64,000 bases of DNA from Apus apus. Taxonomy: Eukaryota > Chordata > Aves > Apodiformes > Apodidae. Where the stretch lies: positions 14,456,633 through 14,520,632 of the forward strand of contig NC_067286.1 in assembly GCF_020740795.1 (NCBI RefSeq), written 5' to 3'. The notes under the pieces are model-generated. The model made no database searches, was not told the DNA's origin, and was given only the letters and a program-made list of their open reading frames with translations. Positions 9,863 through 22,700 of this stretch are shown in pieces. A program made the position numbers and the translations under genes. How positions within the stretch are numbered: position 1 is the stretch's first letter; each line of letters starts with the position of its first letter.

Positions 9863-12855
9863 ATGGACTTACTGGGCCCCATGGAGATGACAGAGGGCTC
9901 CCTCTGCTCCTTCGCGGCCGCTGATGACTTCTATGATGACCCATGCTTCAACACATCGGACATGCACTTCTTTGAGGATCTGGACCCCCGGCTGGTGCAC
10001 GTGGGGGGGCTGCTAAAGCCTGAGGAGCACCCACACCACCACGGGCACCACCACGGGCACCCACACGAGGAAGAGCACGTCCGGGCACCCAGCGGGCACC
10101 ACCAGGCCGGCCGCTGCCTCCTGTGGGCCTGCAAGGCTTGCAAGAGGAAGACCACCAATGCTGACCGCCGTAAGGCTGCCACCATGAGGGAGCGGCGGCG
10201 GCTCAGCAAGGTCAACGAGGCCTTTGAGACCCTGAAGCGCTGCACCTCCACCAACCCCAACCAGCGCCTGCCCAAGGTGGAGATCCTGCGCAACGCCATC
10301 CGCTACATCGAGAGCCTGCAGGCACTGCTGCGGGAGCAGGAGGATGCGTACTACCCGGTGCTGGAGCACTACAGCGGGGAATCAGATGCCTCCAGCCCCC
10401 GCTCCAACTGCTCCGATGGCATGGTGAGTGCCCCGGAGAGGACACCCTGCTGCCGAGGCACCCTGGGCGCTGTTGGTGCAAACCTATGCGGGGCAAGTCA
10501 CCTCCTCCCACCTTTCCCATAGCAGCTGCCTTCTGTACCTCCCCCGGCAGAAGCCAGAGTCCTTTCTCATGCCTTGAGCTCCAGCAGCAAAGCGAGGTGG
10601 GGTCCCCACCTGCCAGGATCTCTGGGAAAGAAGAAAAATCTCCTATACAAGTTAGACAGATCCTCCTGTGTCCTAGGGGAACAGGGGAGAGCTGCTGGGG
10701 GAGCACTTGGGGAAGCCATTGGGATGGGTACCTGGGGGCATGGTGAGGTCCAAGCTGTGCCTGTGCCCCTGTAGCTACTGGGGCATCACTTTGCATCTTC
10801 TGCTATTCCATTGCCTTTGAATCCACTAAGGACAGCAGAAAGGTCCCCCTTGGTCATGGTAGTTTCAGAGGAACTGGTAAGGGTCTGGGTTTTGTTTTCT
10901 GTCATTCATCATGATAACAGGAAAGGGTCTAAGCAACGGGAGTTGTTTTTCTTGTCCCTTAAGAAAAAGGTTTTCCAGTTCTCCTCTCATTTCATGCCCT
11001 CCATAGACATATACTGGCAACAGGAGTGATACCCCAGGCTTTCAGTCCTGCTTGTATGTTATGGGGAGGGGAGTGGAAGGGTGGGTACTAGAAAGGGTGT
11101 CTAATCACCACATCTTTTCACTGGGGCTGTAGGCTCAGGCTCTGGTCTGACTCTGGGGTGGTGGGATGTGGTTGGTGACCAATGTGCAGAACACTTGTCT
11201 GGGATGGGATCTTGGCAGCACTTTAAGACCTGAAATTTTTTCAGTGCTCTGGTAAAGATATTAATTACTGAGCTGGATATCTGCGAATATGAGGTAGTTG
11301 GGAGATTGGAGAGAAGTTTTACACAAATGATCGTTCCTCAAAATACAGCCTTTTTCATTTGTCAGAAAGAGTAATTTCATTGTGGAATAAAGTATTGGAA
11401 AAAATATACTGGCAAATGTTTTGGGGCTTTTTCTGTACAAAACGGAAATGGGAAGAGAAACTAAAGGAAATAAAAAGGGACAAATGTAGACTAGAAGCTT
11501 TTTAAGAGGAAGCAATGTTTCAAAAAACATTCAAAAATTAAGTTACAAAAACTAATTTCTCTTTAGTGTCTCTGTTGTAAATTGAAGAAACGTGTAGGGC
11601 AGTATCTGATGAGAATGCTGGAAAGCTCATCTCCTTTGTAAAGCTACAGCATTCAATACAACAAAACGGTACTTTTCCTTTGGAACAGCTGTGCCACATC
11701 AAGTATTCTGGGGGGAATCCTCTTCTAGCCAAGTTAAGTTCTCCCTCATTCAAAGAAACTACAACTTGATGGCATTTCAGCCAGGACTGGAACGATGGCA
11801 CAGACTAGGGACCAATCTATGAAATGGGATGGTTACTGGGATTTCAGTAAATGCTGTCCCCCACCAGCGGCCTCACTCAGGTTGCTCTCTTTTCCAGATG
11901 GAGTACAGCGGGCCTCCGTGCAGCTCTCGCAGAAGAAACAGCTATGACAGCAGCTACTACACAGAGTCACCAAATGGTGAGTATGTGCCATAACGGCTGT
12001 GTGAAGCATGGAGATAGAGGCAGTCAACACAGCAAACCTATCCATGGCTTCTCTGTCTCCAGTTGTTCAGCTGACCCCAGCTTTGCTGAAAGAGGAACTT
12101 GCCTTTTCAGTCAGCAAGCTGTTGGTGCTAATAGAAGCACTGGATTTCCTCTAGATTAATTTGCAAATACGGGGATTGGTTATAGCTGCATTTCCTATTT
12201 TGCAAATATAACATCTGGATAAAAATACATTCCTACCTGCAACTAATTTTCTGCATTTAACCGTATTTTGCATCAACAATTTTCTAACTCCATCGATCCA
12301 AACTGGTGAAACTCCAGATTGATTTCAAATCTTCCCTTCCCTTTCTATTGACTGAAGTGAAGCCCTGGACCCATTCTGCCCCAAAAGTAGCATACTTTGG
12401 TTGGGCCTCTCTTCCATTTTGCAAATTACAGTCTGTTTTCTGATAATTGGTGTCCTTCACCAATACTCATTTCCTTTGAATCTTTATATGCTCACAGATA
12501 CTGTCAGCCACTCACTGGAGTTTTATGGAAAAACTACATTCTACTGACATTAAGTACCCATTAACTGGATAAATTGGTCACCTTTTTGTCTGGTTTTTTT
12601 TTAGATCCAAAGCATGGAAAGAGTTCAGTTGTTTCCAGCCTCGATTGCCTGTCAAGCATTGTAGAGAGGATTTCCACAGATAACTCCACATGTCCTATAC
12701 TGCCTCCAGTGGAAACTGTTACTGAAGGGAGTCCCTGTTCCTCCCCAGAAGGAGCAAGCCTGAATGATAGTGGAGCCCAAATTCCTTCCCCCACCAACTG
12801 CACCCCACTTCCCCAGGATAACAGCAGCAGCAACCCTATCTACCAAGTGCTATAA
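9863..12855 (+). CDS. MYOD1: Myoblast determination protein 1 (MyoD), complete
   Basis: Master bHLH transcription factor of skeletal muscle; it heterodimerises with E proteins and binds CANNTG E-boxes in the nucleus. Coding exons are 9863-10423 (561 nt), 11898-11976 (79 nt) and 12605-12855 (251 nt), joined at gt/ag sites, giving 296 residues (chicken MyoD is about 298 from memory). In order: acidic N-terminal activation domain (about 1-55); a His-rich stretch (about 56-72); the Cys/His motif with the Pbx-contact Trp ([10 protein letters not shown]88); basic region (about 100-113) with the myogenic code Ala106-Thr107 and Lys116; helix-loop-helix to about residue 157; exon 2 with [14 protein letters not shown]-terminal helix III ([14 protein letters not shown], about 224-237); and the conserved end NPIYQVL. 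The start is the first ATG after the TATA-defined 5' UTR; a second Met at codon 7 is less likely. Gene structure and protein match the avian orthologue closely. Confidence 0.98.
10424..11897 (+). other. MYOD1: MYOD1 intron 1
   Basis: 1,474 bases between GGCATG|gtgagt and ttttccag|ATGGAG. GC-rich at its start and closer to AT-rich later. Open frames in it have no recognisable character. Confidence 0.95.
11977..12604 (+). other. MYOD1: MYOD1 intron 2
   Basis: 628 bases between AAATG|gtgagt and ttttttttag|ATCCAAAG, phase 1, rejoining a split Asp codon. I see no other feature inside it. Confidence 0.95.
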
Positions 12856-13277
12856 AGGCAGGTCCAGCTGGACTGCACTGAAAACAAATTGATCCTTCCA
12901 GCCATGCTCCAAGACTTGCTTTCTGAGACTGAAAAGACTTCTCAAACTTGTTCCACTTTTAAAATACTCACTTAAAATTCCTTCAAATATATAACTTCTC
13001 AAACCTGTATTACTTCAAAATACACCTAGTTATTTATTGGATGTTAAACTAAAGTTATTTAATATGTCTAGAGATAAAATTGTATACCATAAAATGGCCA
13101 ATGTTTAATCCGGGCTTTGGGGACTACAAACCTGGCTCTTGAGTGCAGAGGAGAATAGAAATTGACACCAGTAGTGGCATAACAGATCCTTCCTACTACT
13201 CATGTTCTGGCCAAAATAAGGTTGTGGACCATTTTTTATAAAACTTTTTGTATAATTGTAAATAAGAGTTGCTTTGC

Positions 13278-13301
13278 AAAAAAAAAAAAAGGGGGGGGGG
13301 G
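13278..13301 (+). repeat. A13G11 tract in the MYOD1 3' UTR
   Basis: Thirteen A followed by eleven G, then a purine-rich stretch up to about 13375 (aaaagatagataaaaaagaaac and similar). It lies inside the transcribed 3' UTR, between the stop codon and the polyA signal. The G run could form a quadruplex and is prone to length error. Confidence 0.9.
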
Positions 13302-13467
13302 AGGGAGAGGCAGGGGAAAAGATAGATAAAAAAGAAACAAAAGCAAAAAATAAAAAACAAAACATAAAGGGGAAAATGTTAAAAATATTTAATGTTGCTT
13401 GGTTTGTTGTGTCAGACTTTATATATTTATACGATGTGGTTGCCAAGAATGTTTTCAACAGTATCTA

Positions 13468-13473
13468 AATAAA
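13468..13473 (+). promoter_or_regulatory. MYOD1: MYOD1 polyA signal AATAAA
   Basis: Canonical AATAAA about 610 bases after the stop codon, followed at about 25-30 bases by a GT-rich element (tctgtggtgttatcttg). The 3' UTR has several AU-rich patches (ttatttattgg, tatatttatac) that could shorten mRNA half-life. Confidence 0.85.
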
Positions 13474-14372
13474 GACTCTTATTTATAAAATCTGTGGTGT
13501 TATCTTGACTTTCATTAGGGCTTCTAGAATTACTGGTGCATTTAGGAGTGGTATTAAGATCACTGCCTTGGCAGGAAGAAGATACAGCCTCTGATTCAGC
13601 AAAGAAACCAAGAACATGATTCAGTTGCAATACTTTCAGCTATTTTGCATAAATATGTTGCTGAAAAGGAGTCTAAACCAAGGCTTGCACATCACAGGTC
13701 ACCATTAAAGAGATCTGCAAGGTAAAGAAGTGTATTTCACTTCCTCCCCCAAAGTTTATAATGACATTATAGTACTTGACCTTATGTGTTAGAACTAAGA
13801 ATCAAGATAAATTAGACTTTCCAAATTCCAGTGCAGATACTAAAACCTGAAGTCCTACCTGAAGTCCATGGCATATCACAAGATCAAGTACTATATTCTT
13901 GGAACAAATGTTCAGATTTTTCATTCAAGTTCTAATTTTCAAGTGTTTGTACCACATTCATGTATCCTTGGGTATTAGAAACCAACATGAAGGGGTTTTT
14001 TTGCATAAAGTTCAAGGTATAGATCATAGTTTTCCTCAAGTTCAGGGTGGAATTTAGGCCAAAGATGGGCAGTGTTAATTTGGATTTGAACTTTATGCAT
14101 CTCTGGCAGCTCTACTCCAGGGATTTACTTCTTGTTTAGAACCCCTCTAAAAATAACCAGTGGGCTATGTTTCATTCAGTATATATGTGTAACCTTGCAA
14201 GCTTGCCATGAAACTGAAAAATGTTAAGCCCTGAGCAGGTTGTCATTGGTAAGTAACCATCAGGGCATTTCTGGGTGTTTGGACAAGAATAACCAGCAGC
14301 TACAGTCAATGTAAAACATCCCGATTCTTGTCAGATCTCTGTGATTTATGGATTTTGTTCAAACATCACAGT

Positions 14373-14431
14373 AAAAAAAAAAAACAACAAAAAACAAAAC
14401 AACAAAAAACCCACACACCAAAAACCAACCC
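14373..14431 (+). repeat. A/C-rich simple tract
   Basis: A12 followed by imperfect caacaaaaaacaaaa units and cacaccaaaaacc. Similar in kind to the tracts at 1501-1570 and, on the opposite strand, at 28031-28123. Confidence 0.85.
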
Positions 14432-14665
14432 AGATATTGTAATCAGCTCTAAATACTTTTATGACAACCAGTCATTTTATTCTCTCTTAGGTGACTATTA
14501 AAGAGGGAATTTGTGCAGCTCTTACCTCTTAATCCGGGGAAAGAAAGAGGGAACAACTAATTCCATGGGAATGTCTCCCACTCCTTTAGTCGTGGGGGCC
14601 TTAGAAGATAGATGCTCCATGAAGAGCAAAGGAGTGAGTGACCTTGAGTCAAGCAATGCAACACA

Positions 14666-14824
14666 CTAGCTGCTCCTTCCTCCCAGGGCAGAGGCGTGCT
14701 CCAGGCTCGCTGTTGTATCTGAAGTCAGAGGGGCAGGGAAGGCAGCAGCCATGGGGATTCCTTCCTCATCCATGTGCTTGTAACCATTGTGGATGATAAA
14801 TTGCTGCAGTGGCACAGGATCACT
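14666..14824 (-). other. Possible terminal exon on the - strand, unknown gene
   Basis: On the - strand, ctggcctgctccacag looks like a splice acceptor. It is followed by 53 codons ending in TAG, reading SDPVPLQQFIIHNGYKHMDE and onward to an Ala/Thr/Ser-rich end. A TTTATT (AATAAA on the - strand) lies near 14475. If real, it would be the 3' end of a gene convergent with MYOD1. I do not recognise the peptide, and no matching upstream exon could be joined in phase. Confidence 0.2.
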
Positions 14825-16751
14825 CTGTGGAGCAGGCCAGGCTCCCACAGATCAGAGGGGACTCCAAGGCAGGACTGACTCCTCAAGACCTTCATCAAAG
14901 TCCAAGTTTGTAAAGGTCTCCCATTGATTTTTACTGTGGCCAGAAATCAGCCCAATCCATAAAGGCTGACCTTATCCCTTCCATTTTTCCACTAAAAGTA
15001 AAAGATAAATTAACTTAAGAATGTCCTAATACATACTAGCATGAATCAGGAGGGGCTCTACTAAGGTCAGAAAAATACCCCAGGTCTGTTTGAAGCCTGT
15101 ATCACTAACTTAGAAAAACTAAAGAGAGACAGTTAGAGCCTCACAAACCAATGCCTCACACATCAACATTTTCCTTGCCTCCAGCAAGCACTCCAGCAGG
15201 CCAACGAAGCAAAAGATCAAGAGATGCTTTTGTCAAATACTATAGACCTTGCCATCCACATACTCTGAGGCTGGTAAAAGTATTAATTTTACTGTCATGA
15301 AATGGCAACCATGAAATATTTTGCCAGCTTAGGCACTACAGAGCCTCTATACATACTGGCAGCACAAAGTTCGTGCCTGCCTCATTAGAGCACCCCACTT
15401 CTGCAGGACACAATAGGTTGTACCTGGCTGTGAAGATGGCTGGGCACAGTGGACAAGGCACTGTGCTCAACAATGTACGTGCAGTTCCATGTGAAGTCAT
15501 GTATATTGCATTTCATGGATTTATTTTAGCAACCCAAGTCTCCACATACTGATGTTAATGTTACAACAGGGAACAAGCATTTAGCACATCCCAAAATAGA
15601 TAGATGGATGAAGAAGAAAAAAAACATCCACAGATTTCCTATGCAGAGCCCATCTTTTTCTCATCAGTGTCAGTCAGAAAAGTCCACTGAAGTGAGACCA
15701 AAGGGCGTCACTGCTGATAAGTACACGTTTATGTTACAGCTATATTTATTTTTTAATTTAAATAAGGAAAATGTATTCTCTGCACAATTTCTTCCTGTCT
15801 ATTTCTAAGGGAATATATTTAAAACAAGTGCCTGAAGTTACTCTACTCCCTTGTGTATCAAGAGGACGGTGTGTTACTGACAGAATTACATCACATTCTA
15901 TGTGCACGTATTTTGAAGCTGGAAATATTTGGCTTCAGAGCTTTAGTTTACTCCCAACAGTGGCAGGGAACATAAGGTGAGCTGAGGAACAGATTCAGGA
16001 CTGATCCAACATTTACAAACTTTGGAAGGTGTATTTAGGCATTTAGGGCTGTTCCTAAAGACAAACTGCACTCTAGCTTGGTCTATAGAGACACTCCAAC
16101 CTGGGCTAGGCACACACCAATAGACTGACATAATCACTTTACAGCACACAGGTTCTAGTTCAATATTCTGCAGGATGGGACACCTAAAGAAATACCACCT
16201 GATTTTTAAAAAAAAACTGAATTCTGCAGATTGCACTGATGTGCAGAGCCTGAGAGAAACTGGGGCTGATTGCAAACCAGACCGTCCCTTTCCCCAGGCT
16301 GCCTCAGCAGGACAGTACAGAGCCTGCCTGAATGTGGGTTTGGAGCTTTTCAATAAAGATATTAGAATTGTCCAATGTTTCCTGTGAAATACAGTATCTA
16401 GAGGGAACATCATACAGGTACAAATAATTAAAGGAAATAGCTGTCTTTGTGTATCTTGGGAATGTTTGATTTGATTTGGTAACTCAAGAAAGCCCTACTG
16501 GGACTGCATGACAAAACCAGTATTAACAGTTCATCTTATTCAAACTATTGGTATGAAAAAAGTGAAGAGGAATATATTTATACCTCACTTACATATGGTA
16601 AGTGCTTTGATTTTAAATTTCATCATGTCATTTGCAAATAAGAGAAAGAAGACAATCCTTTTTCCAGTCCCAATGTTTTACAACAAAAAAGTGCAATAAA
16701 ATTGCTGTTTTTAAAAAATATCATACACCATTTCCCACATTATCATTGAAA

Positions 16752-16788
16752 TTTTTCACATACTAAAAATTTTCACATACTAAAAATT
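16752..16788 (+). repeat. 17-bp tandem duplication
   Basis: Two adjacent copies of a 17-base unit containing ttcacatactaaaaa, in AT-rich intergenic DNA. Confidence 0.9.
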
Positions 16789-19700
16789 CAATTTTAGGTA
16801 AAAGAAATACATGAACTAATGCTGATATATTTTTCCTTTTAAAATATTTTATCATGTGTATCATAAAAATATTACATATTAAAGAAATATCGAGTCGGTA
16901 GTTGCTTGGCACCAGATGCTGCTCTTTTAAAATGAGTTGTCATTTTAAACACATGATAAAGACCTTACAAAAGTCCACTGAATGTGGAAGGAAAAACAGT
17001 TTTCATTTTACAGCTTGTATTTTGCAGAGATATTGAAAAGATTCGGATTGTGCAAAGGGCAAAACCTGCTCATTTTACTGATAAAAATGGTATTATCATC
17101 TTCAGAAGAAGTAAATCCAAAAGTAAACAGACAAGTAAACATTTGTGGCTCATACCACCTGAATGTTAATTAGAATAAATTAATCTTTTGTTTAAAAAAT
17201 CAGTGGCAAAACTTCCAACTTTAGTGGGAAGAGTTTCTAGCTACTGCAGTTAATCCTGCCTAGGATAATGTCCATGCAGCAGTGCACAGCCACGCCATGC
17301 TCACTGACCCATTTCTGTCACATTCCCTTTGGGTGTGCTGATCCCCTGGGCACACCCGCACCGAACCGCACTGGCAGGCTTTATGGCTCACCTGGTCTTG
17401 AAAAGACAAACCAGAACGTATCCCCATGTTCATGCTGAAAGTCTGTAACATTGCCAAATGCCTAGTTGACATGGAGCCTGTGGCAGCGGGAGATGGTGTG
17501 AAGGTCATTTTGCATAACTCACATACAGCGATCCCAGCTTTGCCAACAGTCCCTGGGACCATCCTCATACAGACAGCATGCAAAGCTTTGACTACCCCAT
17601 CTGCATTCAGCACTCAGTGAGAGACTGTGGGATGGAGATAACAGGTCCACATAGCAAATGTCCCAGAGATCATCTCAGGAGGCACACCTGAGTACCTCAT
17701 GAAGCACCACTGACTAATGCTTCTCAGCGTGTCCTCCCTCAGCCTTTCAAACAACTTGTTCTCCAGTACATCTGTTGAGCAGGCATGATCTGCTCTCCTT
17801 GATCTCTGCAGCATGCTCCCTTCTCAAAAGGTTTGTTGCACAAGTGGGAATGTCATTAAGTGAAGAACAATGGCTCTCCTTTCAATATTTCAGATTTCAG
17901 GGCTAATGAGTGAGAGAATGGTCCCTAGTGCAATACAGAACAGCTTCAGATAGTCCTTTCCCATCCAGGTCCCACCAGGAATTAGGAACATGTCTGGTAT
18001 AAAGCTACCCGGGCCAGCAGAAGGAACCCAGAAATCTACACAGCTACTTCTGAATAAAGACCTTAACAGTGTAAGCTGAACAGTAAAAACAAACCTAGCC
18101 TGCAACCACAGGGTGATAAAAAACTTCTTGGTTTTCCCAACAGTACAGTCAGCATGGCATTGAACTCACATTTTCTTTCTTAAACATCAGTAATTTTTAT
18201 CTCCTACATGCATTTTAGCAACATCAACAAGTGTGCTATTTTTTGTAAGACTCAATGAATAACCTCACATTCATCAATAGGGAGGCAAATATGGCATCTT
18301 GAGGTGTTCCACTATTTATAAAAAAAATATTAAAAACTCTGACAATAATCCACTTAATCAGAAGATTGTGGGAGGCTGGGATTCTGGCTGGGGTGTTGTG
18401 GTTTTCGTACTTGGAGTCTTGTGTCTCAGCCCAGTCCGCTAGTGCTGCAAGTCCATGGCTGTAAAAGAGGCTCTCCCAGTCTCAAGGGACCAGATCTGGA
18501 GATGCTGGATAAAACCCTCCACTGCTGAAACCCTTTGAAATAAGAGTCCCTCCCAAAACCACCTGAACTGACCTCGAGCCGGTTTTCGGTCCAACAGCAG
18601 CATCTGCTGGGTAAGACGTAAATTACATTTTTTTTCCTGAAATCGTTCCTTGGAAAATTCAGTGATCTTTTTTCCCTCATCTTTCTACAATTGAAAATTT
18701 GTTGGTGGGGAAAGAGCAAAAATACTCACAGCCTTCAGTCAGCACCTGGAGCTCCATACACCAGGAACAGCAGGAAAAATATGTTGGAAAAGCCAAGCGC
18801 TTCCCTGTCTAGAGTCTGCTATAAAAACAGAGAAAAAAAATACAGAAATAAATACGGGGTTTTATTATTGCTGCAGAAATTCTGGGGTATCCAAATGTTT
18901 AAGCAAAAAAGAGAGACAAAAGGACAGAGGAAATGGAGGGTTTCTGGAGGCATTGTATGGCCTGTGTTTAGAGCAATGGTCTGGGAGGGGAGACAGGTTG
19001 CTTACCAGAAGGCAGGTGGGGCACATCCACAGGAGCAGAAGATGACAGCAGGCCCATGATGCGATTCTTTGGTGGCCAGTTTCCTCAGCGGGGTGCAAAT
19101 CATCTCCGCATGCACGGTAACCCCCACGTAACGTGCAGGATAAGCTGAGAAACATTCTTGCACATTTGGAAAAATCATTTGAAGCCACACACGGGAAACT
19201 TAAGTGTAGAGGCACCACATCTAAAGCTTGTCTACTTTGTATTTTATTCATACAACATTCCTTCCTTGCACACTGATGCTTTACTTCTGAATCCCAAAAC
19301 AAAGGCAGTTGGCAGCCATGACTGAAAGCCAAAACCTGGAGAACTTGAATTTTATCTGTGGCTTGGGATTCATGCTCTCTGAGAACAGAAGGATCCTCAT
19401 GGTTAACTGACAACCCTTGTGTGCTGAACTCCGTGTCTGACTGGCTTTTGGGCTAGACTGCTGGGTTTTTTTCAGTGATAATCCATATCATTCAGGAACA
19501 AACATTCTGTGAGACTTGTTCATCCATCTCATTTTCTTACATGTGGTTCTGTATGAAGTCAGGGGTTTCAGCTGTCACTGTGGGACAGACTAGTATGATC
19601 CTGCCATTTGGGACAAAAAGGTTTTCTTTTTCATGGGTTGCTTACAGAGCAGAGTCAGTGGTCCTGTACTGGCAAAGCAAGACCTTTTTGCTATGAATGT

Positions 19701-22700
19701 CTCAGTCATGTACCACCTGTAAGTCTCCTGAGGCTGAAGCCTAGACAATCCATGTGCTTGTCATACTAAGAGGCACATTGAATTGGTACCTGGTGCAGTG
19801 CAAGTTGCAGCATTATTATTGCAATTTTTATATTTATTTTTATTTTATTTTTGTCCCAGACCACTGGAGGGCAGCATTTCTATAAAAAAAGAAGATGGGG
19901 ACCTAAGTTCTTTAGTGCAGACGTTTGCGTTTTTTTCCCTAAATGTTTATACCTAAACCTTCCTTAGTTCAGATACAGAGCATCATTTCACACCAATACA
20001 ACTGAAATTAATGAGCTGAATTCCTACCTAGTGTAAACTGATCAATCTTATTGGTAGTTGACATGGTACTTGCACCCTTATCAGTTGGAATTATCACAGA
20101 AAGTCCAAATTCATGGCTTGCAATGATGTGCTTCTATGTGAAAAACCACAGGGTTTTTGCACCTCTGTGTCAGGGTATTCCTATGAGTTGCCTGGAGGTG
20201 GTTAGGATGAAGACCAACTTAGAGCAAAGCACTTATACAAGAGCTTCTAGAAGGAGTCCCGTTCTTTAAACAGGGTGCTTAATGCACCCGTTACAAATAA
20301 AATAGAATAGAAATACAAATGTCTGCAGAGATGAACATGTGTCATACTAGTCACTTTGTTCTTTTTGGAAAGGAAGCATGCTATGTGCTGAGCACATATG
20401 CTCTATGATCTCAAAGGCTGTCCTCTACAGAACTAGACACTTGAAGCAGAGTGCAGTTTAAAGCCAGCTGCACAAAATGTAGTCCCAAACATGCCTTTCA
20501 AAAGCTTCACAAATTGTAATTACGTTAAATGATATGAAAAAAGCAACAAAGGAATGTGTCTATTTAACAAAGCTAGAGATGGAGCCAGCCACTTGGTTTG
20601 AAGTACTTTCAAGAGAAATGCTAAATCCAGAGGCCAGAGCAACTCTGGAAGAAATAAACGAACATGCTGGGTTAATATTTCAAGCTCTGTGGGAGTAAAC
20701 AGTGTGTGTGGTGTGGGAAAGCAAAGGTAAAAATATCACAGGGTGCTGTTTTGTTTGTTTGTTTGCCAAGGACACTTTAGCTTTTGCCATTTATTATTCT
20801 TCATGGTATGCCAGAAAAATGTGCAAGAAGACATAAAAGTATCAGCATTCAGTCACTGGATTTCCTAAATTTATCTTTTCTCCACCTGTTACATCTTAGG
20901 CCAAGGTTAGGAGAAACCACCAGTTTGAATGCGTGAATTATGGGATAAACACATTCATAAAAAATACACTACCAGTGTTCTTTTCTCTTTAGCACTATGT
21001 GCAACTACAGCTTCAAGATTCTTCTCACCATAGGACTTCTCAGGCCATCACAAACTCCCAAGTTCCAGCAAATACCGTGGCTTGAATCCTTTCCAATACT
21101 CATCTGTTGGCAGCTGTTTCTATCTGCTCCATCTTGAACAGTTCTGCCTGGTCCCTAGGGAAGAGCAGGAAGGTTGCCATGCACTGAGCTCACTTGCTCC
21201 AAGCTGCCTGCACATCTTTTACCTGATTCTGGCATTTCACCTCATCTGCTCTCTGACCTCTTTTTTTGCAATAAGAATTCTGAGTTCTGTTGTGCATCAA
21301 AGGCAGAAAGAAAGCTATTCCTCAGGTGTGGATGATAAAACATTATTCCCTCTTTTAAGTACAAATAATTATTATTAAAAAGAGATACAGGTCATTTAAT
21401 CTTCACAGCTACTAGGTATGTAGTGATTACTGCATGTATGTCCTGTAGCTGAAGCAACGTATCTCTGACATGTCTCTGCTCTGTGATGAGTGAAGATAAA
21501 TGCCCTTCAAGCACTCCATGACCATGGACCTGCAGCCTTTGTTTGATTTTATTATTTCTGTAAACCCCCCTCCCTCCATTTTGTGTTTTACACAAAAAAC
21601 AACCAAAGATATGTTTACATGACTTACATGTTTGAGACACCAATGGTTACATTTCCAGACGTGTAGCTGAACCTTTAGGACCTTTAGTTGGTTGAGCAGA
21701 TGTCTATGCACATAAGGCTCCTCTGTGAATTTGTCCTATTGCTTGCTATTCATGTACTTGTTAACATGCTATCTAAAGACTAACATCAGTTGGCCAGAGT
21801 GAATGAAAATATTTAACTTTTTTTCTGAATCAAGATAATTAGTTTTATATTTTCAGCTCTGAAAGATTTAATTTACATTTTGATACACCGTCTCTAGCCT
21901 GACTTCCAGCTGGACCAAGTCCCCTTCAAATCCCTCGGGCCTTCAAGCAGGTGTGGCTGAAAATTCAAACCTTTGTGCATAAACATTTTTTTTTCTTCTG
22001 AAGTACCTCAAAGCACATCTCTAAACATAAGTGATATTCTGCAGATCCCACCCAGACTTAGCTTGTGAGGGGCAGACAAACAATGTAACACAAGATGGAA
22101 ACAATGCAATCATCTGGGGTTTGCCCCAGCCAGAATTGTATGTATTTTTGCACATGTAGGCAAAAACACAGACAAAAACTCCCCCTAAGGGCTGTATAAG
22201 CATACACTCAGGAAAACTGTCAGTAATTTAATTGACTTCCTACATCACCTTTTCTGTGGTGCACTGTTCTTCTGAGCATTCATCTCTGTGGTTGGATTTT
22301 GCAGTGGTCAAACTGGGCTACAGAAGCACAGCAACACTGTAGTACCTCTGCATGAAGACTTTTTCATATATTGAAGGGTTCCTAACGAGTTTGGTGAGAT
22401 ACAGCAAAGAAGAATCCAAAAAATATTTATAAATATATAAGGCAGAATGCAATTTTTTTCTCCATTTTTAACAGGCAGGGTGCCTATAACCTAGATAAAA
22501 ATTTTAAGAGAACCTGTAGAAACATAGTTTATTTTTTATTACAGTCTGAAAAATTCCATACAATGAAGGCCTTTACTGGGGATTTGAGAACTGAGCACCC
22601 TTTTCTCTCATTCCTTCATAGGAAACCCAATAAGCATTCTATTGTAGGCCCTCTTATAGGATAGGAATCTGAGAAGCAAGGTCCAATTTTGCAGGAGAAC

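Larger units (their letters stand above)
8480..10430. promoter_or_regulatory. CpG island over the MYOD1 promoter and exon 1
   Basis: Sequence turns abruptly from AT-rich to strongly GC-rich with dense CpG at about 8.5 kb and stays so through MYOD1 exon 1. It holds the minisatellite at 8630-8879, runs of G or A, GC boxes and the TATA element. Large open frames on both strands here (up to about 370 codons) are Pro/Arg/Ala or Gly-rich by-products of GC composition and are not called as genes. Confidence 0.85.

Noticed and set aside
9931..10796. Antisense frames opposite MYOD1 exon 1 (122, 118 and 194 codons)
   Set aside because: Shadows of the MYOD1 coding sequence and its GC-rich intron start.
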